Source: Alitta virens (lineage: Eukaryota; Annelida; Polychaeta; Phyllodocida; Nereididae). Taken from it: 64,000 bases of DNA. This document shows positions 35,994-49,259 of the stretch, in pieces. How positions within the stretch are numbered: position 1 is the first letter of the stretch; every line of letters begins with the position of its first letter. The notes below the pieces were generated by a model. The model had not been told where the DNA came from and made no database searches. It was given only the letters and a program-made list of their open reading frames with translations. The translations under genes were made by a program, and so were the position numbers. Location of the stretch: NCBI GenBank assembly GCA_932294295.1, contig OW028573.1, positions 69,417,829 through 69,481,828 on the forward strand. Reading direction: 5' to 3'.

Positions 35994-38930
35994 ACCTGCA
36001 GGTAGCCCCATGGGACTGGCTTGCGTTGTGCGTAAGCCAGTCCCAAACCCATGTATTGAAAAACCTCGGGGGTCGCACTTCACCTGATGATTGTAAACAA
36101 ACTAAAAGGAGTCGGGCCATGTAAGACCCCCCAAATTAATCGCCAAATACTTAGCTACGAGGGCGCTAATAAATAATTGTTGTTCGCTACATTACCTACT
36201 TTCAGCATCAGGTTTTTGCTGGAAAAGTTGCACATCAAATCTAACAAGCGAATGTCCGTTGATATTTTGATGAACTACGCATGCGTAACTAGGGTTGGTG
36301 ACGTCACAAATGCAGAGCACGTGGGATCATCAAGGTGGCAGGAATCTGTCGACCAGCTCTGAGCACTATGAGGCAGCGATCTGATCAAGATTGCCTTATA
36401 AATTCATTTATATTATTGGTTAATAAGTTGAACAATAAAAACTTAAATTTTGACTAGACTAAATTTCACAGCAAGACTCAATTCATGTATTTAAATGTGA
36501 ATTTGTGAAAAGAAATGCATGAATTTCCCATAATTTTGTGAAATTACTTAAGACAAATATCATGTATGCATAAATTATTTGTGGCCGTTTTCAGATTTAC
36601 ATAGTGAAAGTATTAGCCTGATATTAAGTTTTCATATTTTCCATGACATGCCATGCTACATTGTTTACACAAAATTTTGTAAAAAAGTCAAGAAAATGCA
36701 TCAATGCAAAGTCGGGCTCACATTAAGCGATTTTGTCGGCCGACACGGGGCTGGCGATTTTTGCGCCGATCTGTCGCACAGTCAGTTGCCCTCTCACACT
36801 ACGCAAATTTTCCTGCCGATTTTGCAACGTTGCAGATGAGTGCTTAATGAGGGTAATAAATGATGCTTCAGCAATGTGCCCCCTGTAAACCCAATTAGTA
36901 TTAATTAGCTGAAGTTAGTGAGTGTAAATTGCAATCAATAATTAAATTGCTATATAGATGTATACTCAATTTATAATTTGTTCAATTTAACTACTTTTTC
37001 AGTGCTGTTTTAGGCAACATGATGTAAAACACAGGCACCTGCAGCAAAGGTTTCCTTATTAAACATCATTTTAGCATTCATGTAGATATCTATCAAGCAC
37101 TAATTTATTATAAATACACTGGATTTCAATCAGACTATTTTCCTTTTTTTTGGGTAAATACATGAGAATAAAATGCAAACCTCACAATTAAGACCGTGGT
37201 TAAAATAGACATACTAATAGTGAGGTGTTAATAGTGTGGTTTTTAAGGCTAGGCCACTGAATAGCCTGTGAATGAATATTTTGGCAGTGTATTTGCCATA
37301 AATATTCATTCACAGTATAAAGCCTATTCATGTCCATTAAATCATCACAATGGCAGTTAAAGACAGGGAAAATTATAAATATAAAACAAATACACAAAGA
37401 AGGTGCTCAGGAATGCTGTATTTTTATAATTAACACTATTTAACAATAATTTAATGTCTTCCTTCTAGACACCAGTGAGAAACACTTTTTGCCTTGGCCT
37501 AGATCTTTGGCCTTGGCCTATATTCAGAAACTGCTCATATTTTGCCTTGGCCTTCTCACCTGACTTTCTTTAACTAAAGACGTTCATATCTTTAACTCAC
37601 CTGAAGATGTTGGAGGAGTGCAAAACTTCAACTGGCAATTACTTGGCTTTTATACATGATAGAACAATGCGGTTTTTTTCTAAATAGTTCATTTGTAACT
37701 ATCTTATCATCTATATCCATTAAAGCAACACAATGAAAAAAAATACACTAATACCTAATTTATTGAGAAAGAAATACTGATGACAACCCTGAGGTTTATG
37801 TCGAATCTAAAATTTGCAAGTGATATAATACAGTATTATGGCTATTCTAACTCATTGAGACCGATGTTTGTGCCTTGTAGACTACATTAATTACTCAAAT
37901 TTTTACAAATTTATTGATCTATTAGAAAAACATATAATAGCATAAAACGATGGTATTATTTATTTTTTCAGGGTAGTTAGAGCCCAACATATAAAGAAAA
38001 TTAGTGTCCCGAGCGTTAAATGCCCAATTATCAATGTTCTGCCCCAGCCAATAAACTTTCAATAATTGTCAAAACGAAGGAGCCCCTGCTCCGGTATGCT
38101 TGCGTTATAGGCCAATTAGAACAATTATATAATGAATTTGCAACTTCTAGAAGTGGCATATTAAATGATTGTTGAATTATGTTAAATTTATAATACATTA
38201 GGCCTATATTCACCAGTATTAGGCCTAACCTGTACCAAAGAAATGATGAAAAAATGAAACTTACAATAGTATTAATACAGTTATTTAGAAGGTTGTGAGT
38301 TTTTATATATGGATGGTGATTGTCGGCCGATTTTCTTTGACATGCCAGACTCCTTGCGATGCCGATTTTTATGGGAAATCGCGTCGGCGGGTCCATGGAT
38401 GCATCTTGGATGAACTAGTTTATCCAAGCATGCACACTAGCGCAATTTCACCCTGCATGAAATTACGACAAAACCGCATAGTGTAGTCCAATCGACATGG
38501 GCCTATTTAAAACTAAAATGAGTCAATTCAATGCTGGAGGGAGAGCTGAAAATTTCATTATAGCTGTGCTTTCCCGCCAGTTTTGCACTATGACGTCACC
38601 AAATTTTTGTGACGTAATCCTCCTTTACTGGAGAGCAATCTTGTGACGTCACCATTGCGAAATTCCTCGCTTCATAAAAACAGCTCAGCGTGTTTTCCGG
38701 ACATTTTATGAAAAATTCAAAGAAAATGAAGGCCTTTAATTAGTAATTATTTAGCATAGATATAAATTATCAATGGTGGTTAATCGGTATATCGACAGGC
38801 GCAATGTCATTGCAATAAACTAACATCACAGTTCAGGTTCATGCATTCCCCAAGGTTTTTCAATAGGATGGTTTCAGACTGCCTCGCCAGCCCTGCATTG
38901 CGAGGCAGTCTGTTCGGGCTACCTGCAGGT
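35994..38930. mobile_element. 2.9-kb element with long inverted, hairpin-containing ends
   Basis: The ends are about 80 bp inverse copies: ACCTGCAGGTAGCCC and TATTGAAAAACCTCGGGG at 35994-36072 against the inverse at 38847-38930. Inside each end is its own stem-loop: GGGACTGGCTT/AAGCCAGTCCC on the left, CAGACTGCCTCGC/GCGAGGCAGTCTG on the right. The interior has no long reading frame and holds a second, nested element (36714-38490). No target duplication could be read with certainty. The superfamily is not recognised. Confidence 0.65.
36714..38490. mobile_element. Nested PIF/Harbinger-like non-autonomous element (tentative)
   Basis: The left end GGGCTCACATTAAGCGATTT and TGTCGG resembles the inverse of the right end (GGACTACACTATGCGGTTTT, TGTCG). 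Both borders carry GTCGGCCGA and GCCGATTTT words. This composition resembles Harbinger-type ends, which is why I name that group, but the TSD is not clear. A hairpin with 14-15 bp arms (TGTGAATGAATATT, 37267-37314) lies inside. No transposase frame. Confidence 0.4.
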
Positions 38931-38939
38931 AAAATAGTC

Positions 38940-39220
38940 AACTTAATGGACCTCTCAAAACCCTTCGACAGCATCCACTGCCATCAGTATCGAATATTCT
39001 GACCCAGTATATTATCTATGACGACTTCGTAACCAGATGAAATATGAGGATGAAAAACTGGAGTGAAACAAGGATAAATGCTATCACCATCTATCTCACC
39101 CTGCAGATAGACTGGCTGGCTTATCTCTGGAGTAAACCAACTGTAATGCTGTTTTATATTACCATGATGCATTGACAATTTGACAGTTATCATATCAAGT
39201 CATCTGATGTTCGTTAAGAC
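38940..39220 (+). pseudogene. LINE reverse transcriptase fragment, heavily decayed
   Basis: MDLSKPFDSIHCHQ is the RT motif LDLSKAFDxIxHxxL, followed in shifted frames by TGVKQG-MLSPSISP and QIDWLAYLW, matching TGVRQGCxLSPxLF...IDWI. It belongs to a different lineage from the piece at 35650. Confidence 0.6.
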
Positions 39221-39544
39221 TGACCCAGGATTAGCGCCTGCGTGGGTGTTGTCGCTGTGAATTTTAATTGAAACCATTGGCCGTCTATTGCTCATGTATT
39301 GATTCCACTTGTGAGCCGTGCAAACTATTGTTTTTTTAAATGGGGGATAAAATTATATCTGAAAAATCCTCAGGTGTTAGCGGGAGACATCTGCTTAAAT
39401 AATAACACAGAAGGCAGAGAGCAGCATTTGAAAGCCAGCCTTTGAAGTTATCAATTGATGGATATGAAATATATGTAGAATATACGCGGTCATACATGTA
39501 CATCACTATATTGGTAGACTTCAAAGCTGAAAATCAGCATCAGT

Positions 39545-42500
39545 ATGAATAGTGAGAATGATTCAACAGATGCTGTACACAACCATGAGCTTGATCAAAT
39601 GTCGAATGGTGAAGAATCCAACTCGGAAAAAACACCACTCCACACAAACGAGGTAAGACGCAACTATATTTAATTATTTATACATTTGAAAGACATTATT
39701 TTGAAAACCTGGACACCCAAGTGCAGATGCTCTTTTAAAGCCAAATGTAGGCAGCTGTTCAGATTGTTTGCTAACGATGTAGTTTGCTTCCTTGTCCTTA
39801 ATTTTACTTTAAAAATCACTTAAGCAAAACATCAAATTTCCTGTTCAAAGATAAATAATTGAGCCGGTCCATTGCAAAAGGGTCTCATTAACCACGATAC
39901 GGATTTTGTTTTTGTCTGAAACTGACTGAAATTGAAGAGTAGAATTCCTTAATTCAAATGTTATTATGCATTAGAGAATTCAATCTCTCATGCATGGGCG
40001 CAGATATTTTATTTTTCTAGGGGGGGGGGGGGGTGGTGAGGGAGAAATCTGCCAGGACCAAGTCATGAAGAGATCTTCATATACATGTATACAAAATGTC
40101 CAGCTTTGAGAGAAACTGCTCTCAGCCTTACAACGCAATTTAGACACATCTCTAATGGTTACTAAAACTGGAAAAAATAAATAAATAGGACAGCATAAGT
40201 CAAATCCAAACTTCTGCCTGATAAAAACGCTCTGTATATGCAGTTTTTTTTTGTTTTTTTTTTTGGAGATGAGTTATTTGTTCTTCTACCAATAAGATAT
40301 ATATCTACAGATATTTAATACTGATATTCTTTGCTGTGAAATATACAGGACTCGATCTAGACATTTCTAACCCTAGCCTCAGCAACCGCAGTGTGTGTAA
40401 AGAATTGGGAAGTACGAAAATCTCGGATTTTTATTATTATTATTATTTTTTTTAATCTCCATATTGCAGACGCGATACATTTTACATAATTGCGATTTTT
40501 TAAATAACATGTCGGGAATGGTCTAGTCTAGTCTAGTGGAGATTATCTTTCAATATTGATAAAACAGTCTTCATGCATATTCCACAGCTGTTTCTAAATA
40601 GTATCCAATAATTTCGGAATTTGCAACATGAGCATGCTCTAATGAAAGTCTGTAGGGTAAAGTTGGGTAATATGGGCAGCAGTATAATATGGGCACCTTG
40701 CAGTAGCTGGACGCTGTCAGGGGTACATGCTCACACCTGGTTGAATTTTCAAGTATATTGAAAGTCAGAGCAGGCAGCACATTTGAAGCTGCAGTTTTGA
40801 ATGATATGCTGACTTAATTTTTTGCCTATCATTTCTTTCATTGTTTTTATTAAGGCAAAAAGCCTGTAGAATATGCTTATTTGGTGTAGATATATCAACC
40901 TGTTTTTTTTTTTTTCATAGCAAATACTCTTTTCTTTGATTCTCACTCATTTGCAATGGTCAAGTGAAGGCGCACGTTGTTGAGTAATATGGGCACAGGT
41001 GATAATATGCATTCTTTAATAATACTTATTGTCAATCAAAAATATCATGTTGTAAAAAAACAATCAAATGTGGATAACATCGGATACATATACACATATG
41101 GAATGATCTAAATGTAAATATTAAGACTCTGCCCACACTTAATCAGTTTAAAAATGCTCTGAAACTACACTACCATTTCAAACCAAATTCAATCCCTCCA
41201 TGCAAATTCACCATACTAGAATAAGAATGGGTTTTAGTGATCATGCAAATCAATTAACTGTACGAGCATAATATTATTGACAATGTATAAATATTTAGCA
41301 TTGCGCTGACCCTGGCATTTTTAGTCATTTCAGGCGGGGGGGGGGGGGAGGGGGAGATTTGTGTGTGGCTGTCAAGTGCAATATATGGGGATAAGAATAC
41401 CAGGCAACATTGCCCTGAACCTGCATGGTCATTTTAAGGGATTCTTGGTGTTCTTGTAGAGCTGTCAGGCAATAATAATAGAAAATCTGAAGTAATTCTT
41501 AAATTGTTGTGTTCTTACACTCCATACTTTATAATGACCGCCATAAAATTTGTAGAATTAAAGTGCATTTATTTATAATTATGCAATTATCTTATTGATA
41601 TATTCTTCGAATAAAAGGCATTGAAAACGAAAAACATACCTAAATAATAGGGAAAAATGAGCTCACCTGTGATTGCTTCATTACCCCTTGCGGTTTTGGA
41701 ATCAAATAAGACTGACAGGGTTGCAATTAAGATCTTAGATCAAACATCGAACATTGTCAGATATGTATTTATGTGAGATTTAATCTAAAATAATTGAAAA
41801 CAAACATGATTTCTTCATGTATTTCAAAATCAATAGTTATTATCACTTCTTCTAGTCACAAACACCATCTAATTTTTCTGTTTTGAATTATTTTAGGATT
41901 ACCACATTGCAATTCCCTTTGGTGGAACACGAATCACATAGTTCATGTACAATGTCTAGATATTCAACTTAAAGAACCGGGCATTACCATGAACTACAAT
42001 GCAAGAATTAAATATTGAAACTTTGAAACTTCAATGAATGTCCTTTCATGGGTTGTTCAGTTATGATAAATAGCAAGTGCCATATGTGCAAATTTTGTTT
42101 GGGTGAAAGTTTGGCAGGCTGCCTATTTTGTTGCCTATATGTGTGCATCTAATGATTGAAATCACATAAGGCCATGACCTCTGTATTTAGCTTGATTGTG
42201 CTGAAGTCAAAGTGCAGTATATTAATAATTATACAAGTCTACAGTTAGTAGCCGACAAACAATAGATTAATATTTTACTTCAGGATGTGCCCAGACAGGA
42301 TGTAGCAACATTGTAGAATGCCTCTGCCAAAGGCACCGAGGATTTCAAGGAAAATTTAGGTACAACTTGTGGCATGATTCCGTTGAAGTAATTTCGACCC
42401 AGTTCATCATAGTTACTACAAAGAAACATAGGCTGTGCGACAGCAAACCCTCCGTAAATGGCCACCTAGTACACAAGCGCCATCAACATTGTTCAAAACC

Positions 42501-45500
42501 TCTTTAACAAATATAGGTAGTTCAGCAACTAGACATTATATCATCTTTTGTATATTATTCTTGTCAATCCAAGACCATCACAATTGATAATGTTTAACAA
42601 ATTCCAAATCAATAGGAAGCACATAGAGCAAACTCAGATGGTGTTTCTTGCAGCTGTGTGAGATGTTTTTCGAGCAATTTTGATATCTATTTTACTAATA
42701 ATCTATTTTTATCACCATTCAGCTACATGTAGAGTACATGGAGTTTACCATGCCTTTCTTGTACATGACTTTAAAGGTTAAACCCTAGATCTTTAAAATT
42801 CTTACCCCATTTGTATATTTCAACTGCCTTTTATGTATGAGGCAATATCAATACAATTCCACTGTAGAAGGTGATAATGAATATAATATTGTATAATATG
42901 TACATGTATGTCATGTTTAGTATCAACATATTTTATTTTTGGTATCAATCTATATTTTGCATGAAAAACATGTTTCTGAGGTTAATTATTCTGATGATTG
43001 TCTCAATAACAACCCGGCCATAACAGACATTGGAATGGCTTGTGTAATCGCAAGTGTCACACAGCGGGGCCCTTCAGAGGGTGAAGTTTTATGCATTGAG
43101 TTGAGACTTTGTGTATTGTTCAGGGAAATAGTAGTTTTGGCTCATTTCCCTAATTATTTAGGTGATATGTAATGTCTAATATATGAAGAATACTGCAATA
43201 AGATGAAATATTAACATATAGACTAACCTTTTATGGCTTTCATTGTAAAATATGGCATACTAGGTTGGCGAATGTCGGAAATAAAACAATTTCCAAAGAC
43301 GGACATGAATTTTTCCAAGTGATAACAATGACTCTCTTCCAACTTTGTTCGCTGAGGGTTAAAAATCATGTCAGTATTATAATGCATTAGTCATGTTATA
43401 CTCATGTGATCCATGTATTGGCAGTAAACAGAGATACAGTTTGTTGTCTTAATTGTGTGGTTCTGTTGACGTACGTGAGGTGGTCCATAGGCCTATAACA
43501 TGTAAAAGTGTGGTTCCACTCTACAAGGCCAAGTGATAAGTTGAATATGTGAAAGTTTCACAGGGGGAACATTAAAATATAAATTCTACATGTTGGTCCA
43601 TTTTTTAATATTAAACATGATTCTTTCGTTCAAAGTTGGATGGCCATGGACTGGGAGTTCTGGCAGCCACTACCCTCATGGTAGGAGAGTTAGCAGGAAG
43701 TGGTCTCCTTGCTCTACCAAAAGCTGTTGTAAATTCAGGTAATTTGTATTAAAATTTCATATGTTGCCTTGATTATTAACCTGGGCTAAATTAGAGGTTC
43801 GTCTGGCATATAGATCTATTTATGCCAAATAAAGAGTCTGCTGACACATGATACTAAGGTAATCAACGGGCATTGACGTGGTATAAGGTCTTTATTGACA
43901 GTACCCAATCAGAACATGATAGAGCTCACCAGCCAATGAGATCAATAACTGGTATTGGTTTGTTGACACAGCACTTTCTATCGAAAGCTACCAAGTTATT
44001 ATTATTGTTCTGTAATTTAGAGAAGTCCTCTAACCTCTAAATCATATAGAGACCCTGGTTTATTTTCAACATACTTTTACAGGTTAGTCAGCTAGTTATT
44101 CTAAACACGGTCAAATTGTAAAGTTAGTGAAAGTGCGTAAAAAGGTCCGTCAATTGTTTGAAAGTTAGTTGCTTGGAGATTTTCAATGATGAATGCAATC
44201 ACTTCTGGGTAGTGCAACCCAGCTGTAATCAAAGTTTTGTGTGGTTATATCTGGATTCCCTTTTAATTTCAGGTTGGGTTGGAATACCACTCATTGCATT
44301 GTATGGAGTTCTAGCAGGATATGGTGGGATCGTTTTAGGCAGGTGTTGGGACATGGCCCAAGAAAGATGGCCGAAATATCGATCTGCCACTAGAGACCCA
44401 TACCCAGCTTTAGGTGAAGAGGCATATGGAAAACCAATGAGGTAGGAACTCCAACATCTGAAAACACAAGTCCAAGAAATGTGGGTAACACTGGAAAATT
44501 TCAATCATCAGGATATAGTTGAATTGATAGTCTTCTTTTTTTCTTTCTTTCCAGATATGTTGTCAGGCTGACACTGTACCTCTTGCATTTTGGAGCTTGC
44601 ACAGTGTTCCTCCTGTTGTCAAGTCAAAATATTCAGTCCATTTTGAAAAATTGGGGAATAACACAACTTTCTTTCTGCCATTGGCTTCTCATCATCACTG
44701 CATTATTGATACCTTGCACCTGGCTGGGGACACCAAAGGATTTCTGGTATATGAATGAGCAATGTCATTAAATGAAATATGCATGCATTTTTGTTTTCTC
44801 CATTTAACGGGTATATGATAATTAATGATTAACATAATTACAGTGTCATAAATTTCACATTTTTCAGGCCCATAGCAACAGGAGCAGGTGTTGCAACTGC
44901 CATAGCGTGTCTCCTAATAATCGTTGCCATAGGAACAGATCCTCGTAATATCAAACCAGTCCATTCAAACATAAGTTTCCAGTCATTTTTTCTTTCCTTT
45001 GGCACAATTTCATTTGCTGTTGGAGGGGTCTCTATCGTTCCAACAGTTCAACATGATATGAAGGAACCCAGAAAGTTCTACATAGTTGGCATCACGTCAT
45101 TCTCCTGTAAGTTCAAAAATTTCAAATACACTTCGGATATACACGTATAGGCCTCCTGTTATTCATTATCTTCAAAAGCACCCCAGCATTGACTGGATGA
45201 TCTGGCATATCAGCATATTGAACGTTGTAGCAATTTTCATTAAAATAATATTACTACTCCACCCCCATGCGAATCACTTATTGTTGTCATACAGCAAAGT
45301 TGATGTAAAAGCAATTTTTTGAAAAGCACGGATCTTAACACTAAAATAGCTTAGTAACATGCCTGCTACATTTTTATGTAGGCCTAGTTCATGCACAAAT
45401 GCCTGTCACACCTTTCATACTGCAACCAGGCAACTTGTCAATTTTCTTATTTCAGTGATGGTATTAATGTATGTGCCAGTTGCTGCTGCTGGATACTTCG

Positions 45501-48500
45501 TTTATGGTGATGCAGTGTCAACCAACATTTTGCAGTCATTACCACCAGGGGGACTACGGTTAACTACGGAACTTCTCATCACAGCCCACCTGGTGTTGGC
45601 ATTCAATATCATATTTAATCCAGTAACACAAGATATTGAGGGATTTCTTAATATTCCCCTTTGTAAGTTATCTAAAATTAATTATTGTGTTAACAAATTT
45701 ATTTATTTTTACCTAAAAGTCCTGGACCTCCTCGTGGATATATATTTTTCTATGAAAGATGTCTCTCAAGATAATGCTTCCCAGAAAATATTAACCCCTA
45801 ACTGATAAAGGGCCCACAAGCACAAGATCTCTCACGTGTGACCCCATCCTGGGCCTATACCTTCTTGTTTATTACATTAGGATATGTTCGACACCCCAAG
45901 CATGACCCACATCGTTCGGCAGAAATCTAGTAGTCATCTGAAAGTACCAAATTAGAGCAACAGATGAAAAAAAAATTTGACTGTAGTTTCACATGCAAAA
46001 TCTTATAACACCTTAAGACCTGATAGGAAGGTGTTTGGACTGGGTACACACACCAGTAAATGCTTCAAATGTAAATTACAAACTTAAATAGAAAAAAACA
46101 ATTCAAATTTTTTACAGGGTAACATAGGTCTGTAACAACATTTTGGTTCATCCAAAAATTTGATTGAAATTTGATTAGCATTTACTATACATAATTTGAA
46201 ACGAAGTCATACGTGATCCATATGAGTTAATTTTGTGCAATGGTCCTGCCTTGAAAAATTGTGGCTACAAGAATTGGCCTGGTACACTTGAAGCAAGCAT
46301 TGGACAGCCAGACTCCCAGCTGGATGTTGTTCGGATGAGACGTTAAATTGGCGGTCCCTTGTATTCAGTGTCTACAGATGCTGAGGCAAGTAAAATCCCC
46401 ACCCATGGAGTAAATGTGTAACATGGGTGGACTCCTCTCTCTCTCACCTCATCAATCAACCCTCGATAGCGGCAAAAACTTGCCTTAGAGGGCTGCACTT
46501 CCCATATCTATCTATCTGTTTAGAAGTCTTTCATTAGGTATTCATCAGGGAATGAAACAGGATTATTGACCTAATTTTAAGTTATTGGTGGACGAATAAG
46601 TGCCAATGAAAAGGTGTATCTGCTAAAAAAGAATGTTTAACTATGTTTCCATCAGTAAAATGGTGATTCTAACAATTTAGAAACCAATTTTGTTTGGCAG
46701 ATGCTTGTTGTTAGTGTGTGGCAAACCAGCATGGTGTGATACCCAGAAAACCTGTTTTATCCGTTTCTTCGTAAAAATGCAGCCTCCATTTTTCAGTTTT
46801 TGGTGCTATATTTTACAAACGTTCACGTTATAAAGTCTTGGGGCTCCATAGGCTTCTCAATTCTGCTCCAAGCTTCATGTGCACTAGCCACTGGCCAGTC
46901 TAAACCAAACTGGACTCCAAATATCAAAAGTCAGGCTCTGAGTACTTAATTCACATTCCAAGTTCAGAGCATCCACATTTCTCCAAGGTGAATTCAAATC
47001 AAAACAAGAGAGACAATATTGCTATGCTCCTTTCCAACAGATATGGACATAATGCACTTGGAGCCAAGCCCCTAATCAGCAACCATAGTTAATTGGCATT
47101 ATGTCACACCAAGCATACCACAAAGAAAGTTGATAATCAAAAGAGCACACAATGCACTCAGGCTTAAGTTGAAACAAAGGAGTGCAATCTGCAGCTCTGT
47201 TAAGCTGGCTGACATTTTGATGATGCTAGGGCTTAATAGATTAATTCCTATCAACTTCAAGGGCTCTTTACCATAACATTCTTGACTAAGAACAAAGGCA
47301 TGCCCTTATTATTGTACATTTAATACTTCTAATGCACAAAAATTGCTTTCATGCTCTCATATATTAAATTATAAAACAATAACTTTACATGCAAGCACTG
47401 TTGCAATGATACTTAATAACTGGGTTCACTGAGAGGTGGTGGCAGAGGTAATAATGAGATGACATGCTTCCAGGTATATGGCTACAATATAGTGACTAAT
47501 AAATGACTAATAAAAGATACACACAAAAGTGGGTGGGAGAACTTTACAACGTGATACCTCGATTTCTTTTGTAAGATGAGGGTAATGTCATTGTCTGTTG
47601 CACATAACCCAGTGTGACAAATAAGACAATATAAAGAAGTGGTCACACTTGGATTACCTTCTGTTTTTGGGGTTTCTGTCACTTCAGGATCAATGTTTTT
47701 GTGAAGCAGTAACCGCCAGGACCTCCTTCAAAGTATGACACATATGCTTTTCGTGTTGCGTTTCTTTTGCTTTTGAGGTATTATTTTAAACCTGTCACCT
47801 TATTTGTAAATGCATTAAACGTCTAAAATAAACTTTTATAATATGCTGATTACTCATTTCAGCTTTTAACTGGCGAAGAGCCCTCATCAGAACTACTCTA
47901 CTAGGGATGTTACTGTTTGTGGCTCTCTCAATTCCAAAATTCGGCGCCATTTTGGATTTCGTCGGAGGGTCTGCTGTGTGCTTCCTGACATTTGTGGCAC
48001 CACCTTTGTTGTATCTGAAGTTTAAGAGCATGAAAGGTGACTGGAAGGAAACGTAAGTAGCATTTGAATTGAACAAAACATCATTAATAAAAATAAATTT
48101 ATTTGGAACTTTGCTAATAAGGCTTGGCTTCCAAATAGGTACAAGAGTGTTTTGAATATCACAGGGATTGTAAAAGGAGTTTATTTACTGTAGAGTGTAG
48201 AAAGTAGTAAATATAGGGGTATTGAAAATTCAAACACCAGCTTTATATAGATAAAAACAACTGAAAACAGAATGTGACAAATGATCACTCGTTTCACTGG
48301 ATATTATTTCTATAGTATAATCCAAAATAAATGTCCTGGTCTTAGTTTTACAAACATGTCATGAAGAAGCACAAAAGCCCAACTTTCTTACCAGTAATAG
48401 TACAAATTGACTTCAAGTTTCCTATCTTTGTAATTATTAAATGCCATTATCACACCATTATGGCTATTTGTTGTGGTCGCAGAGAAGCAGCAGAAATTAC

Positions 48501-49172
48501 AATGGAGAATATAACAAACTTCAGGTTATTTCTTACTCTGAAGTGTTTTTATCAGCTAGGAAGTTGGAATTTGAACTGTTGCTTACATTTCCGTTCATTT
48601 TGCGCTGGTCCATTTGTGGCAACATATGCCCAAAAAAAAAGTGGAAATTTATTGTGAATCTTAGTATTATTAACTTTTTCCTATCTTTGATCGTTTGATG
48701 ACCTCTGCAAGTCTTCCTGTTTTTGAAATGATAAATCGAGAGATTAATATCGATATAACATTCAAATCGATCTATTATCATCTCATTCTTGTAGTTAATT
48801 TCATAGACTTGGAAACCAATCTCAGAGGGACTGCCTTAACCTATGGGAGTCCTGAATTCACATGACGTCCTCTGGGGGCTCCCAAGTCCATGAGATTGGT
48901 TTCCAATTCTATGAAATCGGCTGTAAACGTATCAATGAAGACTTCATTTATACAGGTTCAGTAAATCACCTTATTATAAATGTTAAAATGTTGGTTACCA
49001 TCTTCTTTGCAGTACTCTTTCACTACAGGTGAAAGTCTTGAACGTGATGGTGATCATCGTGGGCATAGTTGGAGGGATAGCATCATCCTGGTCTGCCTTG
49101 TCACAGCTGGCTTCAGTGGCAACATTTCTTCCTCCGTGTTACGTCAACATGACGGCAGCTGAAGGTCATTGA
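39545..49172 (+). CDS. Amino-acid transporter of the Aa_trans family (AVT1/SLC32-36-38-like), 8 exons, complete
   Basis: Exons: 39545-39652, 43636-43738, 44273-44441, 44555-44746, 44868-45106, 45456-45662, 47863-48052, 49013-49172. All junctions are GT-AG and in phase, giving 455 aa. The N-terminus is short, acidic and soluble (residues 1-36). TM1 follows with the family signature GSGLLALPKAVVNSGW, then about ten further hydrophobic segments. SFAVGGVSIVPTVQHDMKEP near residue 250 is a typical mid-protein family block. For exon 8 the acceptor at 49012 is required: the next AG (49028) would put a stop in frame. Known: this family moves amino acids by H+ or Na+ coupling across plasma, vesicular or lysosomal membranes. 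Substrate and location cannot be read here. Intron 1 (4 kb) and intron 6 (2.2 kb) hold repeats. Confidence 0.92.
39653..43635 (+). other. Intron 1 of the transporter gene
   Basis: AT-rich intron with poly-G runs at 40021-40033 and 41335-41348, and AATATGGGCA repeated at about 40667, 40686 and 40986. A minus-strand coding-like piece (42280-42465) is listed separately. No other transposon ends are clear. Confidence 0.6.
42280..42465 (-). pseudogene. Coding-like fragment of unknown family
   Basis: The minus-strand frame includes AIYGGFAVAQPMFLCSNYDE and ends VPLAEAFYNVATSCLGTS before a stop. Its residue mix looks like real protein rather than chance, and it is preceded by TACTAG|GTGG, a possible splice acceptor. 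I do not recognise the family. It could be a terminal exon of a nested gene, a processed fragment or transposon residue. Confidence 0.3.
46255..46515 (+). mobile_element. SINE-like repeat in transporter intron 6
   Basis: Ends in a (TATC)n tail and contains GGATGAGACGTTAAATTGGC with GGTCCC following, close to the core of the SINE at 16122-16383 (GATGAGGCGTTAAA). The 5' boundary is uncertain. Confidence 0.55.
48799..48920. repeat. Foldback in transporter intron 7
   Basis: AATTTCATAGACTTGGAAAC and CAATCTCA at 48799-48826 pair with TGAGATTGGTTTCCAATTCT and ATGAAAT at 48890-48917; shorter GGGAGTCC/GGACTTGGGAG pairing continues inward. MITE-like palindrome of about 120 bp. Confidence 0.75.
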
Positions 49173-49245
49173 CCCTGCGTAGGACAATTCAACAAACACT
49201 TGTACACTGATCTACACGACAAAAGCTTCATCCAAATCCATGATA

Positions 49246-49251
49246 AATAAA
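49246..49251 (+). terminator. Poly(A) signal of the transporter gene
   Basis: AATAAA 74 bases after the stop codon, the first canonical signal in the 3' flank. Confidence 0.6.
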
Positions 49252-49259
49252 CGGCATTT

